A stretch of 64,000 nt of DNA from Pedobacter sp. ok626. Its GTDB lineage: Bacteria; Bacteroidota; Bacteroidia; Sphingobacteriales; Sphingobacteriaceae. The notes under the pieces are model-generated. The model was not told the DNA's origin. It saw only the letters and a program-made list of their open reading frames with translations, and did no database searches. Of the stretch, positions 28,232 to 36,237 are shown piece after piece; the first letter of the stretch is position 1; every line of letters starts with the position of its first letter. Location of the stretch: NCBI RefSeq assembly GCF_900100435.1, contig NZ_FNEX01000002.1, positions 248,001-312,000 on the forward strand, given 5' to 3'. The position numbers and the translations under genes are program-made.

Positions 28232-29343
28232 CAGCCTATTTTCAAGATCATTATGCGCAATATTTTATGTTTATACTGGTCACCTCCATTTTTATTACTT
28301 TATTGGCTATCCCCTCGATTATCCATGTTGCGCGCGACCGACATTTGTATGATGATCTAGGACATCTGCGAAAAATTCACAACCCTGGCATTCCCCGTTT
28401 AGGTGGCGTAGCCATCTTTGTCAGTTTTACCATCACTTTATTGCTTTGGAACGTTAGCACTACAGAATTACCGGTCAATTATCTACTTACTGCTTCCATT
28501 ATGCTTTTCGCTATAGGGATCAAGGATGATCTGGCAGGAGTAGGTCATCACACTAAGTTTCTTATAGAATTTATAGCAGGATTGATCCTTGTTGTACCCG
28601 GCAATATCCGCATCAGCAACTTGCATAACTTATTCGGCATAAACGAGCTGTCCTATATCCCTAGTATCGTTTTATCTGTGCTGATCATTACGTTTGTGAT
28701 CAATGCCTTTAACCTGATTGATGGTATAGATGGTTTAGCAGCCACCACCGGGATTATCGTAAATAGCGTATTCTCCGTATTGTTCATCAACCTTCATCAT
28801 TACGAGCTAGCGGCTGTTTCTTTAACCCTTGTCGGTGCAATTATAGGATTTCTGAGGTTTAACCTAACACCAGCTAAGATATTTATGGGCGATACGGGGT
28901 CTTTGTTAATCGGCTTGGTTTCTGCGGTAATGGCCTTAAAATTTATCTCCCTAAATGATGCTTCCAAAATTGAGTCGGCTTCGCAGGTGTCTTCGTCGTT
29001 AGGAATTGTATTGGCAATACTGATTGGACCAATTTCCGATACCTTAAGAGTATTTATCATTCGCCTGGCAAAAGGTAAATCACCTTTTCGGGGAGATCGA
29101 AACCACATTCATCACCGCATGCTCACATTGGGATTTACACATCTGCAAACCACTCTTATTTTGGCCCTATTAAATGGAGCGATTATTTTGCTTGCTTTCA
29201 CTTTTTCAGCTTATGGGAATCTGGTGATGATAACCACCATTGCCATAGCCTTATTCATATTTAACCAAATGCTCGCGGTCTTTGTAAACGCCAAAAACCG
29301 CAAACTCGCAAATACAATTCAAGGGGGAATTGAAAAATTGTAA
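28228..29343 (+). CDS. WecA/MraY-family undecaprenyl-phosphate sugar-1-phosphate transferase
   Basis: The 371-residue polytopic membrane protein has about ten helices and the family's cytoplasmic motifs: IKDDLAGVG, NAFNLIDGIDGLAATTG, FMGDTGSLLIGL and the His-rich RNHIHHRML. It attaches a HexNAc-1-phosphate to undecaprenyl phosphate, so it can start the cluster I glycan; no PglC/WbaP-type enzyme is in that operon. I set the start at 28228 (ATGA overlap) because an upstream in-frame ATG at 28081 would add 49 residues that merely shadow the acyltransferase. A 26-bp palindrome spans its stop codon. Confidence 0.92.
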   Translation: MTAYFQDHYAQYFMFILVTSIFITLLAIPSIIHVARDRHLYDDLGHLRKIHNPGIPRLGGVAIFVSFTITLLLWNVSTTELPVNYLLTASIMLFAIGIKDDLAGVGHHTKFLIEFIAGLILVVPGNIRISNLHNLFGINELSYIPSIVLSVLIITFVINAFNLIDGIDGLAATTGIIVNSVFSVLFINLHHYELAAVSLTLVGAIIGFLRFNLTPAKIFMGDTGSLLIGLVSAVMALKFISLNDASKIESASQVSSSLGIVLAILIGPISDTLRVFIIRLAKGKSPFRGDRNHIHHRMLTLGFTHLQTTLILALLNGAIILLAFTFSAYGNLVMITTIAIALFIFNQMLAVFVNAKNRKLANTIQGGIEKL

Positions 29344-29359
29344 GTATACTTACAATTTT
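29334..29359. repeat. 26-bp perfect palindrome (copy 1 of TAAGTATACTTA motif)
   Basis: The half AAAATTGTAAGTA is followed immediately by its exact complement. It covers the wecA-like stop codon and lies about 75 bases before the ATPase start. The right half's ACTTACAATTT (29348-29358) recurs exactly 40 bp later (29388-29398). It may be an operator, a weak terminator or an element end. A related palindrome lies at 40335-40360. Confidence 0.8.
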
Positions 29360-29387
29360 CAAAGTAAATAGCAAAAAATAAAATTAC

Positions 29388-29428
29388 ACTTACAATTTAT
29401 AGCTAACTTTACAAAAGTTATAAGTATA
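29388..29428. repeat. Half-sites and inverted repeat in the ATPase leader
   Basis: Three related sites precede the ATPase ATG: ACTTACAATTT (29388-29398), AACTTT-aca-AAAGTT (29405-29419) and GTTATAAGTATA (29417-29428). The last is identical over 12 bases to 40338-40349 and lies within the untranslated leader, 6 bases before ATG. A protein bound here could block transcription or translation. Confidence 0.55.
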
Positions 29429-29434
29429 ATTAAA

Positions 29435-30658
29435 ATGAAACAGCAAGCGATCCCTTCTTCTCTAATTGAGCGACCAAGTTACATAGACCAGATCTCTCCT
29501 TATATAAAAAAGAACCTAATAAAGGTAATTACCGGACAAAGGCGGGTAGGAAAAAGCTATCTGTTGTTTCAGTTGATGAAACTAATTCAAGATTCCGAAG
29601 AAAGGGCTAACCTCATCTATATCAACAAAGAAGACCTTCGATTTGACTTCATCAAAAATGCGAATGATCTCCACGAATATGTACATTCCCAGCTTAAATC
29701 TGAGCAGCATAATTATATATTTATAGATGAGATACAAGACATTACTGATTTCGAAAAGGCGCTAAGATCCTTATTATTAGACGAAAATAATGACTTGTAC
29801 ATCACCGGAAGCAATGCTAAAATGCTTTCGGGCGAGCTCGCCACATATCTAAGCGGCAGATACATTGAATTTAATGTTTATAGCCTTTCCTATCCAGAGT
29901 TTCTTTCTTTTCACCGTCTAAAGGATACAGATCAAAGCCTTGCTCATTATTTTAAGTTCGGAGGTTTACCCTACCTAATCAATCTTCCACTTAACAACCA
30001 GGCATTTGAATACCTTAAAAGTGTGTATTCTACGATTATATTTAGGGATGTAGTTAGCCGCTATAACCTAAGGAATAGTCTTTTTCTGGAAAAACTAGTC
30101 TTGTTTTTAGCAGATAGTATCGGCAGTCTCTTTTCAGCAAAAAGAATCAGTGATTTCCTCAAATCTCAGCAAACGAACTTGGCGCCACATCAAATACAGC
30201 TTTATAATAGCTACCTCACCAGTGCTTATATTATCCACGAGGCCGGTAGATATGACATTATCGGCAAAAAAATCTTTGAAAGTGGCAGCAAATTCTATTT
30301 CGAAAATACAGGGCTAAGAAATGCCATTATCGGATATAAACCCAACGATTTAGGTAAAATACTTGAGAATGTAGTTTACAACCATCTTTTGTATCTGGGA
30401 TATAAAATAAAGGTCGGAACCATGAACACCCAGGAAATCGACTTCGTTTGTGAGCGCAATGGGGAACTGCTGTATGTTCAAGTGGCCTTAAGACTAGACA
30501 ACGAAGCTACCATAGAACGCGAATTTGGCAACTTGTTGGCGATACCAGACAATTATCCTAAAATCGTCGTCACCAATGATGAGTTTAATGGAAACACACA
30601 ACAGGGTATCAAACATATCTACATCCGAGACTTCTTGATGCTCAAAACAATAGTATAA
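29435..30658 (+). CDS. AAA_14 / DUF4143 family ATPase
   Basis: The 407-residue protein has an N-terminal AAA_14 ATPase domain with Walker A GQRRVGKS (34-41) and Walker B YIFIDEIQD (94-102). An arginine-rich ITGSNAKMLSGELATYLSGRY segment follows, and a C-terminal DUF4143 domain with a nuclease-like fold includes EIDFVCERNGELLYVQV. The combination is very common in bacteria and archaea, often in many copies per genome, and its function is unsettled. The gene sits alone between two polysaccharide-related genes. It is preceded by a palindrome and half-sites and followed by ATTGTAAGT at 30689-30697, suggesting a self-contained unit. Confidence 0.88.
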   Translation: MKQQAIPSSLIERPSYIDQISPYIKKNLIKVITGQRRVGKSYLLFQLMKLIQDSEERANLIYINKEDLRFDFIKNANDLHEYVHSQLKSEQHNYIFIDEIQDITDFEKALRSLLLDENNDLYITGSNAKMLSGELATYLSGRYIEFNVYSLSYPEFLSFHRLKDTDQSLAHYFKFGGLPYLINLPLNNQAFEYLKSVYSTIIFRDVVSRYNLRNSLFLEKLVLFLADSIGSLFSAKRISDFLKSQQTNLAPHQIQLYNSYLTSAYIIHEAGRYDIIGKKIFESGSKFYFENTGLRNAIIGYKPNDLGKILENVVYNHLLYLGYKIKVGTMNTQEIDFVCERNGELLYVQVALRLDNEATIEREFGNLLAIPDNYPKIVVTNDEFNGNTQQGIKHIYIRDFLMLKTIV

Positions 30659-30748
30659 AGCTAAATCGACCTTCTTTAATACTTTTTTATTGTAAGTTAG
30701 CACCCATTATTTCGTTAAAAAGAAATAACAGCATTAAACCAATAGCGT

Positions 30749-31456
30749 ATGATAAAGAAACTGCTAAAAAAGCTTAAACAAAATATTAAAATCCTAACCG
30801 GATCAATCACCTATATCAAGGCAGAAGTTAAGATTAACCATAAATGGTACGGGAATACTTACGGCGGCTTTTATGTTCATCCTAATGTTTTAAACAGCAA
30901 ATCTATTGTATACTCATTCGGAATCGGTGAAGACATTTCTTTCGATAGAGAAATTATAAAAATGCACAATTGTCAGGTTTTTGGATTTGATCCAACACCC
31001 AAATCCATTGATTGGATTAAAAAAGAAAAATTACCCTCAAATTTCTCTTTTTTAGAATATGGCATTGACTCAAGGACTGATTTTGTAAATTTCAATTTAC
31101 CCATAAACCAGGATTTTGTATCAGGAAGCACCATCTCTCATAAAAATGTAGACGAAAAGAATATGATCTCTGTCCCTATGAAAAGCTTTGGCGACATCAC
31201 CAAAGAATTGGGGCATACGCACATAGATGTATTAAAAATGGACATCGAAGGCAGTGAGTACCATGTAATCGAAAGTATTCTTGCATCTGATGTTAAAATA
31301 GACCAGATTCTAATAGAGCTTCATGAAAGATTTTTTGAAGATGGGAAATTGAGAAACAAGAGATTGTTAGCATCTTTTGCCGCTCATGGTTATAAAATAT
31401 TTGCGGTATCAGATTCTCTTGAGGAGGTTTCTTTTATAAAAGTTAAAACAGCCTAG
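30749..31456 (+). CDS. FkbM-family methyltransferase
   Basis: A 235-residue SAM-dependent methyltransferase of the FkbM type. The motif I region is SFGIGEDISFDREII, followed by GFDPTPKSIDWI, and the family's C-terminal VLKMDIEGSEYHVIESIL is unmistakable. Members O-methylate sugars in glycans and natural products. It could cap or decorate the cluster I polysaccharide, which would suit the Wzt recognition domain, but it is separated from that operon by the ATPase unit. It ends overlapping the convergent 106-residue ORF by 14 bases. Confidence 0.87.
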   Translation: MIKKLLKKLKQNIKILTGSITYIKAEVKINHKWYGNTYGGFYVHPNVLNSKSIVYSFGIGEDISFDREIIKMHNCQVFGFDPTPKSIDWIKKEKLPSNFSFLEYGIDSRTDFVNFNLPINQDFVSGSTISHKNVDEKNMISVPMKSFGDITKELGHTHIDVLKMDIEGSEYHVIESILASDVKIDQILIELHERFFEDGKLRNKRLLASFAAHGYKIFAVSDSLEEVSFIKVKTA

Positions 31457-31763
31457 CGATAGCAACCCTATACCTTGCAAAATTACCCTCATGTAATGCC
31501 AGAATTTCCGTATCAACTGCCTCGACAAAACTCGCCTGCTCGTCCTCAGGCAATTTGGCCGGCCTTACTCTGATCAATTTGGAGGCCGCTTTCGAATCCA
31601 TTCCCCCGATAATTATTGTACTAATTAATTCGCGCATCCTGATCTGATAGTTTAACTTGAAAGGATCAGGGGCACCCAAAGATTGGCGAATCACTGCATA
31701 ACGAGCCGCTGTACGTTCGTAAGCCCACAAAAATACATCCTTTAAAAGGCTGTAAGGTAACAC
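31443..31763 (-). CDS. Unknown 106-residue protein paired with an XRE regulator
   Basis: I cannot name this family. The protein is soluble, largely helical and rich in Arg and Ala, with the segments FLWAYERTAARYAVIRQSLG, DPFKLNYQIRMREL and ALHEGNFARYRV. It starts at GTG overlapping the TAG of the upstream HTH gene by one base, so the two are translationally coupled. This order resembles a two-gene toxin-antitoxin or regulator-effector pair. A distant relation to the C-terminal part of some Fic-annotated proteins is a recollection only, and no HPFxxGNGR Fic motif is present. Confidence 0.65.
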   Translation of the reverse strand: MLPYSLLKDVFLWAYERTAARYAVIRQSLGAPDPFKLNYQIRMRELISTIIIGGMDSKAASKLIRVRPAKLPEDEQASFVEAVDTEILALHEGNFARYRVAIARLF

Positions 31764-31963
31764 TACAGCACAGGTTCGATTTCCTGTAGACTAATTTCAT
31801 AGAACCGGCAAATCCTAAAAATGACGATAGAACTTGCCTCTCTTTGCCCGCGCTCGATATTGAGATAGGAACCAATAGATAAACCAGCCGCTTTAGCTAT
31901 CGTACTCTCGCTTAATCTACGGGAATCCCGTAAGTTCTGTAAGGTTTGCCCCAATGTTACCAT
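31763..31963 (-). CDS. Small XRE-family HTH protein
   Basis: The 66-residue protein is almost entirely one Cro/CI-type helix-turn-helix (LGQTLQNLRDSRRLSESTIAKAAGLSIGSYLNIERGQREASSIV, residues 3-46). Such minimal HTH proteins act as antitoxins or autorepressors. It is the first gene of the coupled pair with the 106-residue protein. Upstream, about 20 bases before the ATG on the minus strand, TACATTTT is a near match to the -7 element. Confidence 0.82.
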   Translation of the reverse strand: MVTLGQTLQNLRDSRRLSESTIAKAAGLSIGSYLNIERGQREASSIVIFRICRFYEISLQEIEPVL

Positions 31964-32008
31964 AAAGCATGGTATAAAAATGTACGTGGATGAAAAAAAT
32001 CCTCATAA

Positions 32009-32239
32009 TTAATCAAAATCTAAAATTTCCGAAGCGGAAACCTTCAACGCTATTCCAATTGCTTTTATGATACTTATTGTAACGTTGGTTTCGGCTCTTT
32101 CTATTCTACCAATTGTCCTAACTTCAAGATCACACAGCTCCGCCAATTTCTCTTGAGTGATATTTTTCCCTTTGCGGATATTGACAATTCTCTTTCCAAC
32201 TTTATTTAAATACTCCTGGTCTCTATAGTTTCTTATCAC
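32009..32239 (-). CDS. XRE-family HTH protein
   Basis: A single Cro/CI-type HTH domain (VGKRIVNIRKGKNITQEKLAELCDLEVRTIGRIERAETN) with a short C-terminal extension ending SASEILDFD. The open frame reaches a TTG at 32260. I prefer the GTG at 32239 (MIRNYRDQEYL, 76 residues) because the first seven residues of the longer form look non-coding, but this is not certain. It lies 45 bases upstream of the smaller XRE gene on the same strand and could be co-transcribed with it. Confidence 0.75.
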   Translation of the reverse strand: MIRNYRDQEYLNKVGKRIVNIRKGKNITQEKLAELCDLEVRTIGRIERAETNVTISIIKAIGIALKVSASEILDFD

Positions 32240-32412
32240 ACAACTAAGGTGTGAATACAATAAAAATAATATTAGGACACATATGTCTTATTAAGAAATA
32301 ATTTATTATATTTGTTTTAGCTAATTTATTATGATATAGACAACTATTACGTTTGAAATAATTTAAGAGTCTTGCGCAAAAACCGCCAGTATGACCGCGA
32401 GAGCTTGAGTGA

Positions 32413-32444
32413 TTTGCCCATACCTGAGGTATATTGTATCTTTG
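32413..32444 (+). promoter_or_regulatory. Bacteroidota promoter with a palindromic operator in its spacer
   Basis: TTTG at 32413-32416 and TATCTTTG at 32437-32444 match the -33 and -7 consensus elements with a 20-base spacer. The spacer holds ATACC-TGA-GGTAT (32420-32432), an inverted repeat extending to ATACCTnAGGTAT and well placed for a repressor. The predicted start of transcription is around 32450, just before the stem-loop at 32466-32565. Confidence 0.72.
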
Positions 32445-32465
32445 TGAAACAAAAAATATATTTAC

Positions 32466-32565
32466 GGTTGGGCTTCACTTTAGTCTTCTGTGGTCAACTT
32501 GGATTCTCGAGTAGAATCTAGGGGGTTCCTGGCGGTACCTTGCACAGAAGCAGTGAAGCCCAACC
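32466..32565 (+). ncRNA. Long nested stem-loop: structured RNA leader/sRNA or MITE-like element
   Basis: A perfect 14-bp outer stem (GGTTGGGCTTCACT with 32552-32565) encloses a perfect 8-bp stem (CTTCTGTG/CACAGAAG) and an inner 6-bp hairpin (GATTCT-cgagt-AGAATC). The whole is about 100 bases and starts about 15 bases after the predicted transcription start. The 14-bp ends flanked by TATTTA on both sides (32458-32463 is a near-adjacent match, 32566-32571) could alternatively mark a small transposon-derived element. I do not recognise it as tRNA, SRP RNA, tmRNA or a known riboswitch. Confidence 0.55.
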
Positions 32566-32590
32566 TATTTAGCTTCTGCCTTCTAACAGA

Positions 32591-32620
32591 CTCATTTAAT
32601 ATTCAACTAACTTAAATGAG
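32591..32620 (+). promoter_or_regulatory. Hairpin upstream of the small ORFs
   Basis: CTCATTTAA and TTAAATGAG form a perfect 9-bp stem with a 12-base loop. No T-run follows, so it is not a standard terminator. It separates the long stem-loop from a possible 20-codon ORF at 32625-32687. The rest of 32240-32412, apart from a lone TATATTTG at 32307-32314, shows no gene. Confidence 0.4.
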
Positions 32621-32624
32621 ATAT

Positions 32625-32687
32625 ATGAAAACTACCAAATTTCCAGCCTTACAACCGCACACGCTTATACTTTGTCCGCCAGGATAG
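32625..32687 (+). CDS. Possible 20-residue leader peptide
   Basis: ATG at 32625 opens 20 codons ending at TAG, with the peptide starting MKTTKFPAL and ending LILCPPG. There is only a weak ribosome-binding site (AAATGAGA). The peptide is too short for homology-based support. Its place between a structured leader and the SusC gene makes a leader peptide conceivable, but it may be chance. Confidence 0.2.
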   Translation: MKTTKFPALQPHTLILCPPG

Positions 32688-32768
32688 TTTAATTCTTCAG
32701 CTTTACTCAAGCTTCCTCTTGTGAAAAGATCAATTTAACACAGAACTTTAAAATAAGACGACGGAAAC

Positions 32769-32933
32769 ATGGGCTCAAAATCCACTGAAATAACAGACAG
32801 TTATATTATTGACAAATATGGGATTGCAAATTTTACACTTTTGTTTCGCAGGGCCTTTATCAAAGGGTTTAGAAAAGGTTACAAACAAGGCGAAAAGAAC
32901 AACCCTAAAAAAAGTAAAAAACAATCCGCTTAA
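32769..32933 (+). CDS. Small basic protein of 54 residues, unknown
   Basis: ATG at 32769 follows the purine stretch GACGACGGAAAC and opens 54 codons to TAA. The N-terminal third is mixed polar (MGSKSTEITDSYIIDKYG). A helical FTLLFRRAFIKGFRKGYKQG centre is followed by a lysine-rich tail ending KKSKKQSA. The very basic C terminus could bind nucleic acid or membrane lipid. It precedes the SusC gene by 58 bases in the same direction. I do not recognise a family. Confidence 0.5.
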   Translation: MGSKSTEITDSYIIDKYGIANFTLLFRRAFIKGFRKGYKQGEKNNPKKSKKQSA

Positions 32934-32991
32934 TCATCCCACAACTACGATTTAAAGTCTTTAGTAGGCATTAACTAAACACATATCAACC

Positions 32992-35900
32992 ATGTTTAAA
33001 ACGATAAAAACCATCGTAATGGCCGCGCTTTGCCTCAATTTAACGGCCGAAGCACAAAGCCAAAACACCCCAGCCCTGTCCAAAAAACAGGCTATCCTGG
33101 GTAAGGTAATTTCTGCCACAACTGCCCAAGCTTTACCTGGCGCAACCATCAAAATAACCGGCACCAGCCAAAGCCTGGTCAGTAACAATAAAGGAGAGTT
33201 TATCCTCAATATGGCTAATGGCAGTTATAACTTATCGGTATCCCTCCTGGGCTACAAAACCAGCAACATCAGCATTCTGATTCCGCTAACAGCACCACTC
33301 ATCATTGCCTTGCAGCTCGATGATAAAAACCTGCAGGAAGTAGAAATTGTATCTACCGGCTACCAGAACATCGCTAAAGAAAGAGCCACAGGCTCTTTTA
33401 CGCTTATAGATAACAAAACCTTAAACAGAAGTCTAGGTATCAACATCCTTGATAGACTGGATGGAGTAACAAGCGGACTGACCTTTAATAGAGGAAATAC
33501 AACAGCACCTAACAGTAGTATTGAGGTTAGAGGGCGGGCAACGCTGTTTTCCGATGCGCAACCTTTAATCATTGTCGACAACTTTCCATACGAGGGAGAA
33601 TTGAGTAATATCAATCCCAATGATGTAGCAACCATTACGATTTTGAAAGACGCTGCAGCTGCATCTATCTGGGGAGCCAGGAGTGGGAACGGCGTGATTG
33701 TAATTACTACAAAAAAAGGTAGCTTAAATGCTTCGCCCAAAATCAGTGTAAACTCCAATGTAAGCCTGACCGGAAAACCAGACTTGTACTACCGGCAACA
33801 ATTAAGTTCAGCAGAATTTATTGAGGTCGAAGATTTCCTATTTGACAAAGGGCGTTACAATAATACAATCAATACAGGCTATGCAGCCTTGTCACCAGCT
33901 GTTGAAATCTTCCTCGCCAAAAGAAATGGCAACATTTCCGAAGCCGATTCTTTAAGGATGATCAATAAATTAAAGACCACTGATTCACGTGATCAAATAT
34001 CAAAATATGGGTACAAAGACTGGGGCATACATCAGCAATATTCTGGAAGCATCGCCGGCGGCGGCTCTTCACAAAAGTATTTTTTCTCTGGTGGATATGA
34101 TAAAAACCAGGATAATACCTACAACAACAGCTTCAATCGCATCACGCTGAATGCAAACAATACCTACTATTTCTTTAACAATAAGCTGGAATTCTCATCG
34201 GGCATAATTTATACCGGCAGCAAACGTAAAGCAGGGCCATCGGTAGTGAGTACCCCCTACCCTTACAACAGCATAGTTGATGAATCCGGCAATCCCCTAC
34301 CGGTAGTAACAGACTTCAGATTAGCATATCTGGAAAATGCGGGCAAGGGCAAGCTGCTGGACTGGACATGGAAACCACTGGAAGAACAGCATAACGGCTA
34401 CAGCAGTACGATCAGTAACCTGACTGATTACAGGATTAACTTAATGCTGAATTATAATTTAATAAAGGGGCTTAATGCAGCTGCTGCTTACAGCTTTGGT
34501 AAAGGAATGAACGAAAGTAATACCTTAAACGAGCTTGATTCTTATTATACCCGAAACTTAATTAACAGGTTTTCTCAAATCGATCCAAATACTGGCGCCG
34601 TAACTTACCCATTACCAATGGGGGCAATCCTGAACTCCAGCCAGAATAAGCTGACCTCCCACAACGGTCGTATACAGCTGAATTATAATAAAGATTGGAA
34701 AAAACATGTCCTCAACTTATTGACAGGCTACGAAATCAGGGACAATACCACAATAAGTAACAGTGGAAGCATGTATGGCTATAATCCGGATTTTGCCACT
34801 AACGCCAATAACACCATCAATCATACCATCGATTACCCCTTATTCTATGACTCCAGTTTAACCGGACGCATCAGTGATCCTACTTCGCAATACAGCAGCA
34901 CCGACCGCTTTCTTTCGTACTATTTCAACGGGTCCTATAATTATGACGGCAGATATATGGCAACCCTAAGTGCCCGCCGTGATGAATCCAACCTGTTTGG
35001 CGTATCGACCAACCAAAAAGGAGTGCCGCTCTGGAGTGCGGGACTATCATGGTCGCTGAACAACGAAAAGTTTTATCAGCTGGATTGGCTTCCTTTACTG
35101 AAACTAAGAACCACTTTCGGATATACAGGAACGGTTAACAATACGATATCTGCCTATTTAACGGCCGTTCTTCGGGGAGTAGGTCCGTCCTATAAACAGC
35201 CATTTTCAGATATCAGAAATCCGCCTAATCCCTCCCTGCAATGGGAAAGGGTAAAAAACATCAATCTTGGAGTCGATTTCGGACTGAAACAGAACCGAAT
35301 AAGCGGCAGTATTGATTATTGGATAAAGAAAGGTTTAGACCTTATTGGCAATAGTCCTATTGCGGCCCAAACCGGAGTAAGCCTCTTCAGGGGCAATTCG
35401 GCCAATACGTTAACCCGGGGCGTAGATATTCAGGTAAAGACGCTGAACTTAACCGGCGCAGTTACCTGGTCAACTAACTTACTATATAACTTTAATCATA
35501 GCAAGGTTACCGGATACAAGGTGGCAAACGGCACCAATGCTAATGTGGTGTCAGGAAACTGGAACAACCCTCTTGAAGGGTATCCGTTCTATGCCATTTT
35601 TAGTTACAGGTATGCAGGCCTCGATGCTTCTGGAAATCCCAGGGGCTATGTAAACGGAGAAATCAGCAGCAATTATACCGACATCCTAAATTCTGGTAAT
35701 CGTGATGAGCTGGTTTATAGCGGACCGGCTGCACCTACCAGTTTTGGCAACATACGCAACACATTTGCTTACAAGAATTTTGAGCTGTCGTTCAATATCA
35801 TTTATAAGCTGGGTTATTATTTCCGGAGAACCTCCTTAAGTAATGTAGACCTGTATGCGGGTTCCGGTTATAAGATCGCAGATTATCATTTGAGGTGGCA

Positions 35901-36216
35901 GAAACCAGGAGACGAATTGATCACCAATGTTCCTTCCGCTATTTATCCTGTAAATGCGGCCAGAGACAACCTGTACACCTATGCGGACATCCTCGTTGAA
36001 AAAGGCGACCACGTCCGTTTACAGGATTTAAGGTTTGCTTATACCATTCCTAAAAAGCAATGGCTTCCTATAGAGAACGTGAATCTTTTCATTTATACCA
36101 ATAATCTGGGAATCCTCTGGAAAGTCAATAAACATGGAGTTGACCCTGACTACCCGAGTACCAGCGGACTCAGACCAGCCAAAACTATTGCCTTTGGTTT
36201 ATCCGCTTCTTTTTAA
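32992..36216 (+). CDS. susC: SusC/RagA-type TonB-linked outer-membrane transporter
   Basis: A 1074-residue protein with a signal peptide (about 1-22), a CarboxypepD_reg-like domain (about 35-115: ILGKVISATTAQALPGATIKI), a plug domain (about 125-245, including SIEVRGRATLFSDAQPLIIVD and the SusC signature WGARSGNGVIVITTKKG) and a 22-strand barrel to the C-terminal Phe. With the SusD partner 21 bases downstream it forms a gated importer for glycans, peptides or other nutrients. No glycoside hydrolase or sigma/anti-sigma pair is adjacent, so the substrate is not predictable and may not be a glycan. Confidence 0.95.
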   Translation: MFKTIKTIVMAALCLNLTAEAQSQNTPALSKKQAILGKVISATTAQALPGATIKITGTSQSLVSNNKGEFILNMANGSYNLSVSLLGYKTSNISILIPLTAPLIIALQLDDKNLQEVEIVSTGYQNIAKERATGSFTLIDNKTLNRSLGINILDRLDGVTSGLTFNRGNTTAPNSSIEVRGRATLFSDAQPLIIVDNFPYEGELSNINPNDVATITILKDAAAASIWGARSGNGVIVITTKKGSLNASPKISVNSNVSLTGKPDLYYRQQLSSAEFIEVEDFLFDKGRYNNTINTGYAALSPAVEIFLAKRNGNISEADSLRMINKLKTTDSRDQISKYGYKDWGIHQQYSGSIAGGGSSQKYFFSGGYDKNQDNTYNNSFNRITLNANNTYYFFNNKLEFSSGIIYTGSKRKAGPSVVSTPYPYNSIVDESGNPLPVVTDFRLAYLENAGKGKLLDWTWKPLEEQHNGYSSTISNLTDYRINLMLNYNLIKGLNAAAAYSFGKGMNESNTLNELDSYYTRNLINRFSQIDPNTGAVTYPLPMGAILNSSQNKLTSHNGRIQLNYNKDWKKHVLNLLTGYEIRDNTTISNSGSMYGYNPDFATNANNTINHTIDYPLFYDSSLTGRISDPTSQYSSTDRFLSYYFNGSYNYDGRYMATLSARRDESNLFGVSTNQKGVPLWSAGLSWSLNNEKFYQLDWLPLLKLRTTFGYTGTVNNTISAYLTAVLRGVGPSYKQPFSDIRNPPNPSLQWERVKNINLGVDFGLKQNRISGSIDYWIKKGLDLIGNSPIAAQTGVSLFRGNSANTLTRGVDIQVKTLNLTGAVTWSTNLLYNFNHSKVTGYKVANGTNANVVSGNWNNPLEGYPFYAIFSYRYAGLDASGNPRGYVNGEISSNYTDILNSGNRDELVYSGPAAPTSFGNIRNTFAYKNFELSFNIIYKLGYYFRRTSLSNVDLYAGSGYKIADYHLRWQKPGDELITNVPSAIYPVNAARDNLYTYADILVEKGDHVRLQDLRFAYTIPKKQWLPIENVNLFIYTNNLGILWKVNKHGVDPDYPSTSGLRPAKTIAFGLSASF

Positions 36217-36237
36217 TCCATCTTAAATCAAAATAGT

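Noticed and set aside
32472..32563. tRNA-like reading of the stem GGGCTTC/GAAGCCC
   Set aside because: There is no T-arm GGTTC-A-CC next to the 3' stem, no anticodon arm and no CCA. The 14-bp stem is too long for an acceptor.
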